A stretch of 53,733 nt of DNA from Clostridia bacterium. Its GTDB lineage: Bacteria > Bacillota > Clostridia > Oscillospirales > QAKW01. A program made the position numbers and the translations under genes. Below are positions 22,024 to 29,484 of this stretch, piece after piece; the stretch's first letter is position 1; every line of letters starts with the position of its first letter. The stretch covers positions 1 through 53,733 of the forward strand of contig JAFUNM010000011.1 of NCBI GenBank assembly GCA_017482195.1, in the 5' to 3' direction. Below the pieces are notes generated by a model. It did not search any database. It was not told the origin of the DNA and saw only the letters and a program-made list of their open reading frames with translations.

Positions 22024-24033
22024 TTACTTATTGTTGTAGATAACGGTTACGCCGTCGTGCACAGCAGTGCCGTAAACACCCTGACCGCCACCATAAAGTT
22101 GGTCGAATACGCAAAGGATGTTGTGATCTTCGCCCTCATTATGAACATGGGTATCATCAACGACTCTATTTCCGTTAGCGTCTGTCGCCACACCATATCT
22201 CGGATTGCTATAAGCAGAGTTGCTTACACCCGCCTGCACTCTTACATAAGGCCAGTTCTGTCCTGCAAACTCGCAATAAGTATAATTTGCCCAATCACCA
22301 TAAGTAACGGTGACATTCTCGCAAGTAAGCTGCGGAGCAGCGGCATATGTAGTTCCATCACTTGTCTGTGTTTTTCCGGTATTACCAATCAGCATACCGC
22401 AGCGACGGTAAGCATACCACTGATAAGAAGATGTAACATCGTTATAGCCGTCAATTCTGCAAGCAACATCACAATCTTTCATATAAATAGTAGCCGAACC
22501 ACCTGCTCCGCCGATCACACCGCCGGTGGAATTGTCAAAATCACCCCATTGGGCAGCAATCGTGGTAGAAGCATCTAAATCGCAGTTGATATATTTATGA
22601 TTACCGGATGCCCAGCCGACAATACCGCCGGCATAATACTGATAATCTGCACCCTGAGAGTTGGTGACGGTAATGTTTTCAAAGGTCATATCTCCATAAG
22701 CACATCCTGCAATCGTACCGCAGATTGCGCTCTCTCCGGAAATGTTTGCACCGTCCATAATAAGATTCTTAATAGTCGCATCTTCAACCAAACCGAACAA
22801 TCCCAGTCCCAAATCACCATAGTAATATCCGTTATCTAAAGCCCAAGTGTTTTGAGAAAGGTTGTAGATAGTGTGTCCCTGACCGTCAAAAGTTCCCTTG
22901 AAAGCGTCATCATTTTTATAGGAACCGATAGGATCAAAACAAATCACATTACCTTCGTCATCTTCGCAGTACAAGTCCATATCTGTGTTAAGATTGATTG
23001 TTTTGCCTGCAAAAGTAGTGCCACCGTCAACAAGTTCAGTCAAACCCGCAAGCTGCTCTGCAGAAGTCAGCGTAAAGGCGGCAGCAGTCTCGTTGTACCA
23101 AGAGGTATCGACAGTGCCGTCCCATATATCAACCAGGCTTGCTTCATACATGTTAATTGCATCGCCGAACCAGGAAGCGAGGTTGATGCCGTTATCGCCA
23201 ACGGGGAATGCTTCATCCAAAGCGGTTGCGGCATCGGCAAAGCCATCCGCCTGAACGGCCTGGGAAACGACGAGAATGTCATACTGACCATCATCATTGC
23301 CATCAAGAGCCTCAACATCCTCATTGGTAGCTTCGGGTTTCATATATATTTGCAAAAGAGAAGGATAAGAAACCGCGCCTGGAGCGAGGATGCCGGTAGG
23401 GTTAGAGGCGGGGCCAAGGTAGGTGGCACTCATAACAAAATACTCGCTGCCGTTGATCTCAACATCGGTAGTAATGGTCTTCCAAGACCAATGTGATTTG
23501 TTAACGTTTGTCATAATCACGTTTTCAAAATCATCGGCATCAACATCGCCCTGTTCAAGAGCAATATAGGTGCGGACATAAGCATCACTTCTGCCGGTAT
23601 TTTTAACGAAAACAAACTTATCCTGGACATTCTTTACGCTATCATCAAAAAGATGATTAGAACCGGAAGCGCCGACCTGTCCCCAAGATTGCTGATGAGA
23701 CCCTTCACCCGAAGGCTTCTGATTGCCGTTACGGTCATCCCACTTAATGGTGCTATCGGCAAAAACCGCGGGATAAAGGGGCTTATCCTGTGTAAATTCC
23801 TGTAGCTTATCGGGGGTATAACCGTATTTATCAGTTTCATCGGTAGATACCCATTTTCCGTTCTCATCCACAACACGCTCATATTCAAACTGTGCGATAG
23901 ATACATTACCCATCGCCATTACATTGACGTCGCTATCGGTTGAGGTTAAGTATGCGACAGTACCACCGATAGCAAGTGCGGCAACAAGTATGTAGGCAGT
24001 CCCCATTAAAAGTACTTTCTTGAGTTTCGACAT
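22024..24033 (-). CDS. Large SipW-dependent surface protein with GLUG-like beta-helix
   Basis: A 669-residue secreted protein. The signal segment (about 1-36) ends GGTVAYLTSTDSDVNVMAMG, the SipW/TasA-type pattern. Residues about 40-290 are a fibre-like module shared with the next gene upstream (ERVVDENG, LFDDSVKNVQDKFVFVKNTG, ILVVSQAVQADGF). Residues about 310-600 contain repeats of the GLUG type (GLFGLVEDATIKNL, GGIVGWASGN, GGVIGGAGGS), expected to fold as a right-handed beta-helix and often found in adhesins. No LPXTG or membrane tail. Strong ribosome site AGAGGAGG. Probably an assembled or adhesive fibre subunit; the binding target is unknown. Confidence 0.78.
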   Translation of the reverse strand: MSKLKKVLLMGTAYILVAALAIGGTVAYLTSTDSDVNVMAMGNVSIAQFEYERVVDENGKWVSTDETDKYGYTPDKLQEFTQDKPLYPAVFADSTIKWDDRNGNQKPSGEGSHQQSWGQVGASGSNHLFDDSVKNVQDKFVFVKNTGRSDAYVRTYIALEQGDVDADDFENVIMTNVNKSHWSWKTITTDVEINGSEYFVMSATYLGPASNPTGILAPGAVSYPSLLQIYMKPEATNEDVEALDGNDDGQYDILVVSQAVQADGFADAATALDEAFPVGDNGINLASWFGDAINMYEASLVDIWDGTVDTSWYNETAAAFTLTSAEQLAGLTELVDGGTTFAGKTINLNTDMDLYCEDDEGNVICFDPIGSYKNDDAFKGTFDGQGHTIYNLSQNTWALDNGYYYGDLGLGLFGLVEDATIKNLIMDGANISGESAICGTIAGCAYGDMTFENITVTNSQGADYQYYAGGIVGWASGNHKYINCDLDASTTIAAQWGDFDNSTGGVIGGAGGSATIYMKDCDVACRIDGYNDVTSSYQWYAYRRCGMLIGNTGKTQTSDGTTYAAAPQLTCENVTVTYGDWANYTYCEFAGQNWPYVRVQAGVSNSAYSNPRYGVATDANGNRVVDDTHVHNEGEDHNILCVFDQLYGGGQGVYGTAVHDGVTVIYNNK

Positions 24034-24061
24034 ATATTTTCCTCCTCTGGAAAAGAAGCAC

Positions 24062-24096
24062 CCGCCTATCCCTCATAAAGAGGGATAGGACGGACT
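24062..24096 (-). repeat. 35-bp intergenic hairpin repeat, copy 2
   Basis: Same element as at 21983-22017, here with a perfect stem CCTATCCCTC/GAGGGATAGG. One difference from copy 1 changes a C-G pair to a U-G pair, so the stem can still form in RNA. It lies between the two large beta-helix genes. Confidence 0.7.
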
Positions 24097-24119
24097 TACA
24101 GTTGCTGATGGGTTTATGA

Positions 24120-25682
24120 TTATTCGTCAACAATAGTGACGTTCGCAGGATCCAACTGTGCTTTAATTTGAGTCAAACCGTTGAAATCAGAATCAACCGT
24201 ATTGGTGCCTTTAAGATTTACGACATAGGTGCCGCCCTGAGAACCATCAATGGAAACCGCTGCAACATGGATACCGTTCCAAGTCTTGGCTGCATTAGTA
24301 GCGTTGAAAGTACAATCCTTAACGGTAACAGTTTGATCAACTTTTGTACCATCCTGGAAAACAAGGAGTGCACGGCCGTCGGTATTAAAGGTACAGCTAT
24401 CAAACACCGCCTTATACGCACCGCCTACACGGAGATAGTCGTTGGTGATGTTGATTTCACAATTGTAAAACGCACTGTTGCCGGTGCCAAGGTTGTAGGT
24501 ATTCTGAATAATACAATTATTATAGGTACCGCTTAAACGGGCATACCCTGCATAAACATTGCTGTTTGTTTTGATGGTAATACCATTAAAAGTAACAGTG
24601 GAACCGTCAAAATTATAGTCTAACTGACCATTGGCTTCACCCTGTCCTGCGGGAACGATCTCAAGAATAGCGTCCTTGGTGCCGTTGATAATCAAAGTTT
24701 TGCCCTTGGCAGCAGCGGGAGCGTGATAAGTGCCGGGGTTGAGCCAAATTTCGGTCTCGCCAGTTTCAATTGCGGCAGCAAGTTCGGCATTGTCAGAAAC
24801 TGGATAACCAACGGGAACACTGATACCGCTAAACCATTCAACAGCATTTTCTGCTGATGTACCGAAAGCGGTATCAAGAGCGGTCTGTGCATCAGTAAAG
24901 CCTTTTGCTTGAACAGCCTGAGAAAGCACGAGGATATCCCAAGTATTGCCGAATTTTGCGCAATCTTCGTTGGTGGTTTTGGGATCAAGATATACCTGAA
25001 GGAGAGAAGGACGGGAAACCTCACCGGGCTTCAGTACCTCATTATAGGTCATTTCATACAAGCCATAACGAACACCGTCGATATTGACGTATCCAAGTTT
25101 GTAAGATTTGGTGCCCTTGTCAGCTTCGCCGGAAAAGTCGTCGGACTGCTCTACGGCATTAAAACGATTGTTGCTGTTGAAACTGGTGTGGATGATACCA
25201 CTTGCAATGCCCTCCGGAGTCTCAATGGCGATAATGGTACGATAATAAGCATCGGTCTTTCCGGTGTTTTCAACAAAAACGAACTTATCGACAACGTTCT
25301 TCATAGAATCGTCGAACAGGTCGTTGGAGCCGGGAGCTCCAACCTGATTCCAAAGCTGCTGGAACTCATCCCAAGCAGTAGTCTTTGCATCGTTGGTGTA
25401 AACAGCAGGAAGAGCAGGCTTAGCCTGAGTGAACTCCTGCAGTTTATAGGATTCGGTAATTCCATAGTTTTCGGTGAAATCTTCGCCGAGAACACCTTTG
25501 ACGGGATTGCCGTTCTCATCCACAACACGCTCATACTCGTGTTGTGCAATGGAGATATTGCCCATCGTCATGACGTTTACATCACTATCGGTGTCGGTAA
25601 GGTAAGCCAGAGTTCCGCCGATGGCAATAGCAGCCACGAGTACGAAACTCAAACCCATAAGAAATACATTTTTCAGTTTCAT
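24120..25682 (-). CDS. Large SipW-dependent surface protein with pectate-lyase-like beta-helix
   Basis: A 520-residue secreted protein, paralogous to the 669-residue neighbour over its first 290 residues: signal segment ending GGTLAYLTDTDSDVNVMTMG, then EYERVVDENG, LFDDSMKNVVDKFVFVENTG and ILVLSQAVQAKGF. The C-terminal 220 residues differ and show short repeating strands (TVTFNGITIKTNSN, NCIIQNTYN, YNCEINITNDY, DSCTFNTDG, VKDCTFNAT), a pattern of parallel beta-helix proteins. No catalytic motif is evident and no anchor is present. The ribosome site is AAAGGAAC. The two paralogues look like one fibre module carrying two different passenger domains. Confidence 0.78.
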   Translation of the reverse strand: MKLKNVFLMGLSFVLVAAIAIGGTLAYLTDTDSDVNVMTMGNISIAQHEYERVVDENGNPVKGVLGEDFTENYGITESYKLQEFTQAKPALPAVYTNDAKTTAWDEFQQLWNQVGAPGSNDLFDDSMKNVVDKFVFVENTGKTDAYYRTIIAIETPEGIASGIIHTSFNSNNRFNAVEQSDDFSGEADKGTKSYKLGYVNIDGVRYGLYEMTYNEVLKPGEVSRPSLLQVYLDPKTTNEDCAKFGNTWDILVLSQAVQAKGFTDAQTALDTAFGTSAENAVEWFSGISVPVGYPVSDNAELAAAIETGETEIWLNPGTYHAPAAAKGKTLIINGTKDAILEIVPAGQGEANGQLDYNFDGSTVTFNGITIKTNSNVYAGYARLSGTYNNCIIQNTYNLGTGNSAFYNCEINITNDYLRVGGAYKAVFDSCTFNTDGRALLVFQDGTKVDQTVTVKDCTFNATNAAKTWNGIHVAAVSIDGSQGGTYVVNLKGTNTVDSDFNGLTQIKAQLDPANVTIVDE

Positions 25683-25707
25683 AGTTTTGTTCCTTTCATA
25701 AATTTAC

Positions 25708-26337
25708 TTACGCATTCACAGGGATCTTTGCCCAGGCATCGGCAGCGCTGGTGATATTGCTGTCGCGCTGCACCGCATAAGCGGTCACGATCAACTTAGG
25801 ATAGTTGTTTGCACCGTTTGCATCCAAGGCATTGAGCTGTTCCTTGGTCACTGTTTCTTTTACGGTGACGGCATCCTCTTTGAGCACGCTGAATTCCTGC
25901 TTTTCGGTAGATTTTTCCACCGCTCTCCAATACACGCCGTCTGCATTTTCAAGCGCGGTCCAGCCTTCCGCCACTTCATATTCCATAAAGGTATTGAAGT
26001 TTTCGGATTTTTCCAACTTCACAAACAGCCAGGAATTCTCGCTGTTTTCCAAAACGGTCACCTTGGGGTCTTTGGTGATGGTATTGCCGGGCAGCATAGG
26101 ATAGAGATTGGTATTGGGATTACCGTCGCCGTCTTTGTTGGTATCGGTCTCGGTGAGATCGATATTGATATCCCCGTAGGTAAAGGTATTCACAACGGGA
26201 TCGGTATTGGTGATCAGCCAGGCGGCGGTGCCGCCGATGATGGTGCAAAGAACTAAAATAAGGGACAGCAGCATCACCAAAAGTTTGGCGCCTTTGATGT
26301 TCTTTGCACGCTTAACGGAATGTTTGCCTCTCATCAT
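25708..26337 (-). CDS. TasA/camelysin-like fibre subunit B
   Basis: A 209-residue secreted protein. A basic N-terminus (MMRGKHSVKRAKNIKGAK) and hydrophobic helix end in GGTAAWLITNTDPVVNTFTYGDINIDL, the SipW-dependent signal pattern. The rest is a small beta-rich domain with the family's YPMLPGNTITKDPKVTVLENSE and SWLFVKLE, as in TasA/CalY proteins that polymerise into fibres. It lies between the other small subunit and the large subunits in the operon. The ribosome site AAAGGAG fits the ATG at 26337; a second ATG directly after is possible. Confidence 0.82.
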   Translation of the reverse strand: MMRGKHSVKRAKNIKGAKLLVMLLSLILVLCTIIGGTAAWLITNTDPVVNTFTYGDINIDLTETDTNKDGDGNPNTNLYPMLPGNTITKDPKVTVLENSENSWLFVKLEKSENFNTFMEYEVAEGWTALENADGVYWRAVEKSTEKQEFSVLKEDAVTVKETVTKEQLNALDANGANNYPKLIVTAYAVQRDSNITSAADAWAKIPVNA

Positions 26338-26414
26338 TTCGTGTTTCTCCTTTCTTCAAAATTTATTTCAACAGGCGGAAAAACACGAATTTAACCGTCT
26401 GATTGAAAGCATTT

Positions 26415-27059
26415 TCAACCGATCTGGGCATCAAAGGCAGTCCAGGCAGCATTCTCATCATCAAAGCCCGCCTTCTGAATAGCATGACCCACCACATTGA
26501 TCTCAAGATCCGAAATGGTCTTCAGCTGCGCGCCGGTCACATCGCCGGGCAGGGTGATGGTATCAAAGAGGGCATCCAGAGTGATATCCCCATCGGAGGC
26601 GTCAACGGTCTCATAATAACGGAACTCATAAGTAGCGGTATTTGCCTCCACATTGATCTTCTCGGTGCTGACCCACACATCCTTATCCCAACCGCTCACA
26701 AAATACTGCGGCAGAAACGGAGTGCCAAAGATGGCGGTCAGTTCTTCATAGCGGTTGATGGTCACGAGCATCCGCACATAGGATTTCTCACTGCCCTTCA
26801 CAACAGTCATAGTGGGGTCCTTCACATAGGTCATGCCGGGAATGAGGTGATAGTTATTCTCCTTCACACGGGGAACACCCTCTACGGGAACACCGTCTGG
26901 AGTCACCTTGGTCTCATCCAGGGTGATATCCACCTGACCGACGGTAAAGGTATTGGTCACCGTATCCTGGGCTGTAAGATAGGCAAGGGTACCCAGCACC
27001 GATGCGGCGATCAGCAGAACCGCGCAAAGAGACAGTCCTAAGACTTTCAGCTTTTTCAT
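26415..27059 (-). CDS. TasA/camelysin-like fibre subunit A
   Basis: A 214-residue secreted protein. The signal peptide MKKLKVLGLSLCAVLLIAA ends GTLAYLTAQDTVTNTFTVGQVDITLDE, the classic SipW-dependent pattern. The beta-sandwich contains LIPGMTYVKDPTMTVVKGSE and YVRMLVTINRYEEL, as in TasA/CalY fibre proteins of biofilm matrix. The ATG overlaps the sipW stop codon (ATGA), so enzyme and first substrate are translationally coupled. Ribosome site AAAGGAG. Likely the major fibre subunit because of its position next to sipW. Confidence 0.84.
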   Translation of the reverse strand: MKKLKVLGLSLCAVLLIAASVLGTLAYLTAQDTVTNTFTVGQVDITLDETKVTPDGVPVEGVPRVKENNYHLIPGMTYVKDPTMTVVKGSEKSYVRMLVTINRYEELTAIFGTPFLPQYFVSGWDKDVWVSTEKINVEANTATYEFRYYETVDASDGDITLDALFDTITLPGDVTGAQLKTISDLEINVVGHAIQKAGFDDENAAWTAFDAQIG

Positions 27060-27589
27060 AGTGTTTTCTCCTTTTTGTTTTGATTTTTATCCTCAGAGAG
27101 CATGCTGAGCATGACCTCAGAAAGAACAAGAATAAGCGCCACCGCAACGGTAACGATCCTGCCTGCCGGCTGCATAATAAATGCTGCAAGATAACCCAGC
27201 AAAGGAAGGCAGAAAACCACCCTGCCGATCACGCTGTCATACCCTACCAGGGAGCCATCGACAATCTCATTGGCATCCCCCTTGGTGCGAAAACGGATCG
27301 TTTGAGGATCCTCCTCATCGGGCACCAATTCAACGATGCGGTGGGTGGCAACGGTACCGTTTGCCATTCTGAAGGTGATCACATCTCCGTTTTCCAGCGC
27401 TGCAGGATCCGTTTCTTTTACATAGACAAGGGATCCGGTGGGATAATCCGGCTCCATAGATCCGGATAAAACAGTATAGACCTGCAGACCGAATAATCGG
27501 ATACCCATCAGAAGAAAGGCAAGCAAAACCACCCCGCCCATCAGCATATTGGAGAGTATTCTCCAGATTTTAATTGCTTTTTGACTCAT
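27056..27589 (-). CDS. sipW: SipW-type signal peptidase I
   Basis: A 177-residue membrane serine peptidase of the ER/SipW type. An N-terminal membrane helix (about 12-36) precedes SGSMEP with the nucleophile Ser44. The partner residue is His83 in GTVATHRIVE, rather than the lysine of ordinary bacterial signal peptidases. FRTKGDANEIVDGSLV and a C-terminal membrane helix (about 137-163) complete the family pattern. SipW enzymes process TasA/CalY-type precursors, and all five exported proteins downstream carry matching signals. Ribosome site GAGGAAGAG. It overlaps a short upstream frame and the next gene. Confidence 0.92.
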   Translation of the reverse strand: MSQKAIKIWRILSNMLMGGVVLLAFLLMGIRLFGLQVYTVLSGSMEPDYPTGSLVYVKETDPAALENGDVITFRMANGTVATHRIVELVPDEEDPQTIRFRTKGDANEIVDGSLVGYDSVIGRVVFCLPLLGYLAAFIMQPAGRIVTVAVALILVLSEVMLSMLSEDKNQNKKEKTL

Positions 27590-27809
27590 GACTCTTCCTC
27601 ATCGGTTCCGTATTTCCAAAGGGCAACAACGAAAAACAAAGTCTCCTACGCCGGCGCCGCCGATCGTGATGCACCGCACCTTCGGTATGACTAATCTCAT
27701 GATTGATATAGCGCAGTTTCCGGGATGATCCGTTCACAAAGTCTGTCAGCCCCGCTGCTACCGTAAACAGCAACAACAGAGCTAAAATAATGCTTTCTTC
27801 ATTTTTCAT
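27570..27809 (-). CDS. Possible small membrane protein at the head of the fibre operon
   Basis: A 79-residue frame with ribosome site GGAG 6 bases before its ATG. Residues 6-24 form a membrane helix (SIILALLLLFTVAAGLTDFV), followed by a polar tail with seven consecutive arginines. It overlaps the sipW start by 20 bases. No family recognised. The tail's odd composition may mean that only the first 40 residues are conserved, or that the frame is a leader for sipW translation rather than a working protein. Confidence 0.45.
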   Translation of the reverse strand: MKNEESIILALLLLFTVAAGLTDFVNGSSRKLRYINHEISHTEGAVHHDRRRRRRRLCFSLLPFGNTEPMRKSHESKSN

Positions 27810-27985
27810 TTAAGTCTCCGCTCCTATCGGAGAGTTGATCCATGCGATACAGATTGATTTAAAAACGATCATTCCTAAAATAGGCTGCAGCAAATTTCAA
27901 GCAATCTCCTCTTTTTATTTTTGATCTGAATGAATCTATTCCTTGAGGTAATACTGAAGATAGAAAACCGTCGGTTCTCCGTTCG

Positions 27986-28001
27986 TTTATTACTCACATA
28001 A
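27986..28001. repeat. Inverted repeat left (IRL) of the invertible segment
   Basis: TTTATTACTCACATAA on the plus strand, the exact reverse complement of 29403-29418. On the minus strand the core reads TTAT-GTGAGTA-ATAA: short inverted arms around a 7-bp asymmetric spacer, the usual layout of a tyrosine-recombinase crossover site. It lies between the integrase terminator and the fibre operon leader. Confidence 0.85.
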
Positions 28002-28012
28002 GAGAGTGAAGC

Positions 28013-28055
28013 TTAAAAAAATAAGAAGACAGCCTACTCTTTTGCTGTCTTCTTA
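28013..28055 (-). terminator. Integrase terminator
   Basis: Stem TAAGAAGACAGC (28022-28033) with GCTGTCTTCTTA (28044-28055), 10-base loop, followed on the minus strand by a run of T. It prevents recombinase transcription from entering the fibre operon in the present orientation. Confidence 0.85.
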
Positions 28056-28080
28056 CCATATTTTTGACCAAAAATAAAAT

Positions 28081-29181
28081 TTACTGCCCCACCGAAAGAG
28101 AAAGCTTTTCCATATTCCTCTGCTTCAACTCAAAGGAAGAATGAACATAGCGGTTCAGGGTGGTTTTTACATCGGCATGGCCCAGGATCTCCGAAAGAGT
28201 CTTGATATCAAATCCCACCTCCACACAGCGGGTAGCAAAGGTGTGCCTTAGGGTATGGAAGGTCACCTCCTCCAGACCCAGCCGTCGAGTGATCTCCCGG
28301 AATTTCTGTTGCACCGTTCGGGGCTCGGAATGAACGCTTTTAGGTGCATGGATCACATAGCCTCCGCTCTGCCGAAATCTCTCTATATAAGGAAAGAGAA
28401 AGGAGGGCAGCGGCACGATACGTCTGGAGGTTTTGCTTTTGGGCGAATCGATGATAACCTCGGTTTTTCCCTCTGCTTTGCTCAGACGCTGCATGGTCTT
28501 ATTGACCACAATATAGGTCTCGGTCATATCCTCCCAAAGCAGGGCACAAAGTTCCCCGATCCGAAGCCCGGTATGCAGCGCCAGCAGAGCGCCGAACTTA
28601 AATAGATCCATATCGGTCAGCAGTTCCGCGGTCAGTCGCTCCTGCTCTTCTCTTGAGAGCACCCGCGCTTCCTTCTTTTCTTCCCGCAGAAAGGAGACCT
28701 TCGGCATGGAAAGCCCGTATTCTTCCTCCGCAAAATCAAAAGACAATCCCAAAACGATCAGAATGTCATTTACTGTTTTGACCGAAAGGGTGCCACCCCG
28801 CAACCTGCCCCCGACTCTTTGTTTTTCTGCAAATCGCTCGATCATCTCCCGGGAAACCAATGCCAGCGGTACTGATCCGATCTCCGGCTGGATATGATTG
28901 CGGCATAAGCCTTCATATTTACAATAGGTTGATTTTTTCACTTGAAATTGAACATGATTCAGCCATCGCGCCAGTAATTCAGTGACCCGAAACTGGGCAG
29001 AATGGTGCTGCTGCCGGATTGGCGAAAGCAGAAAATATTGCTGCTTTTCCTTAACCGCCCGGTAGCTTTCAGCATAAACAGATCCGTATTTCTTCTTACC
29101 GTCGGGACCGATCTCCCTTACATACCGTGCTTCCCATCGTCCGTCTTTTCGTTTGTAAATACATTCACCTCGTCTGGGCAT
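28081..29181 (-). CDS. Tyrosine recombinase / integrase (Tn916-Int-like layout)
   Basis: A 366-residue site-specific recombinase. The N-terminal GECIYKRKDGRWEARYV resembles the arm-binding domain of Tn916-type integrases; a core-binding SAM-like domain follows (about 65-155). The catalytic domain holds Arg207 (HTGLRIGE), Lys250 (PKSKTSR), His309 and Arg312 (HTLRHTF), His335 (LGHAD) and the nucleophile Tyr345 (TLNRYVH), so it should be active. No excisionase, relaxase or phage gene is nearby, which speaks against a conventional integrative element. It lies wholly between the 16-bp inverted repeats and is the obvious catalyst for their inversion. The ribosome site AAAGG is 10 bases before the ATG. 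Confidence 0.9.
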   Translation of the reverse strand: MPRRGECIYKRKDGRWEARYVREIGPDGKKKYGSVYAESYRAVKEKQQYFLLSPIRQQHHSAQFRVTELLARWLNHVQFQVKKSTYCKYEGLCRNHIQPEIGSVPLALVSREMIERFAEKQRVGGRLRGGTLSVKTVNDILIVLGLSFDFAEEEYGLSMPKVSFLREEKKEARVLSREEQERLTAELLTDMDLFKFGALLALHTGLRIGELCALLWEDMTETYIVVNKTMQRLSKAEGKTEVIIDSPKSKTSRRIVPLPSFLFPYIERFRQSGGYVIHAPKSVHSEPRTVQQKFREITRRLGLEEVTFHTLRHTFATRCVEVGFDIKTLSEILGHADVKTTLNRYVHSSFELKQRNMEKLSLSVGQ

Positions 29182-29216
29182 CCTTCATCCATCCTTTCTT
29201 GCATTTACTTTCAACT

Positions 29217-29234
29217 GATTTATGACGATAAATC
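29217..29234. promoter_or_regulatory. Dyad upstream of the integrase gene
   Basis: GATTTAT (29217-29223) and ATAAATC (29228-29234) form a perfect dyad with a 4-base centre, 36 bases upstream of the integrase ATG. It could be a recombinase or regulator binding site, or a leader hairpin. I could not identify a confident integrase promoter around it. Confidence 0.4.
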
Positions 29235-29310
29235 TGACCATAAACCGTGTTGATCGGAAACTTTCGGAACCTATCATTTTGTCTTTTTTTAATTTTCTGA
29301 CAAGAAAATA

Positions 29311-29339
29311 TTGCAAAATCGAAAAAAATATATTATAAT
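29311..29339 (+). promoter_or_regulatory. Invertible outward promoter
   Basis: TTGCAA (29311-29316) and TATAAT (29334-29339), 17-bp AT-rich spacer, with an A-rich upstream stretch. The start would be near 29346. No plus-strand gene lies downstream: the reading meets the right inverted repeat at 29403 and then the galE terminator. Two ACTTGAT motifs 13 bp apart follow the start and may bind a regulator. Confidence 0.75.
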
Positions 29340-29402
29340 AGGTTCTCACTTGATGGAATTACTTGATTTCTTTGCGGTAAATTCGACCTTTTCGCATCTC
29401 GT

Positions 29403-29418
29403 TTATGTGAGTAATAAA
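29403..29418. repeat. Inverted repeat right (IRR) of the invertible segment
   Basis: TTATGTGAGTAATAAA on the plus strand, the exact inverted copy of 27986-28001. Here the arms around the 7-bp spacer extend to TTTAT/ATAAA. Outside the repeat lies only the galE terminator, starting about 10 bases away. Confidence 0.85.
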
Positions 29419-29428
29419 TGAAAATAAA

Positions 29429-29471
29429 AAAGCAGTAACCGGAAGGCGTAACACCTTCCGGTTACTGCTTT
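29429..29471. terminator. Bidirectional terminator: galE and the OFF-state promoter
   Basis: A perfect stem of about 18 bp (29429-29446 with 29454-29471), 7-base loop. The minus-strand tail is TTTTTATTTTC for galE; the plus-strand tail TTTGATTTTTT can stop transcripts from the invertible promoter. Confidence 0.85.
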
Positions 29472-29484
29472 GATTTTTTGGTAC

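Larger units (their letters stand above)
27986..29418. other. Predicted invertible DNA segment (recombinase plus outward promoter)
   Basis: Perfect 16-bp inverted repeats enclose 1401 bp holding a tyrosine recombinase gene with its terminator and a near-consensus promoter (29311-29339) aimed at the right repeat. As sequenced the promoter fires into the galE terminator 80 bases further on, while the left side offers the fibre operon only a terminator. Inversion between the repeats would place the promoter 40 bases inside the left repeat, reading into the sipW operon. The arrangement parallels the Salmonella hin/fljBA switch, but with a tyrosine recombinase. The orientation seen here would be OFF. 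Confidence 0.75.

Noticed and set aside
28081-29181. Integrase as evidence for a prophage or ICE
   Set aside because: No phage, conjugation, excisionase or tRNA attachment site is nearby, and the flanking repeats are inverted, not direct, which predicts inversion and not excision.
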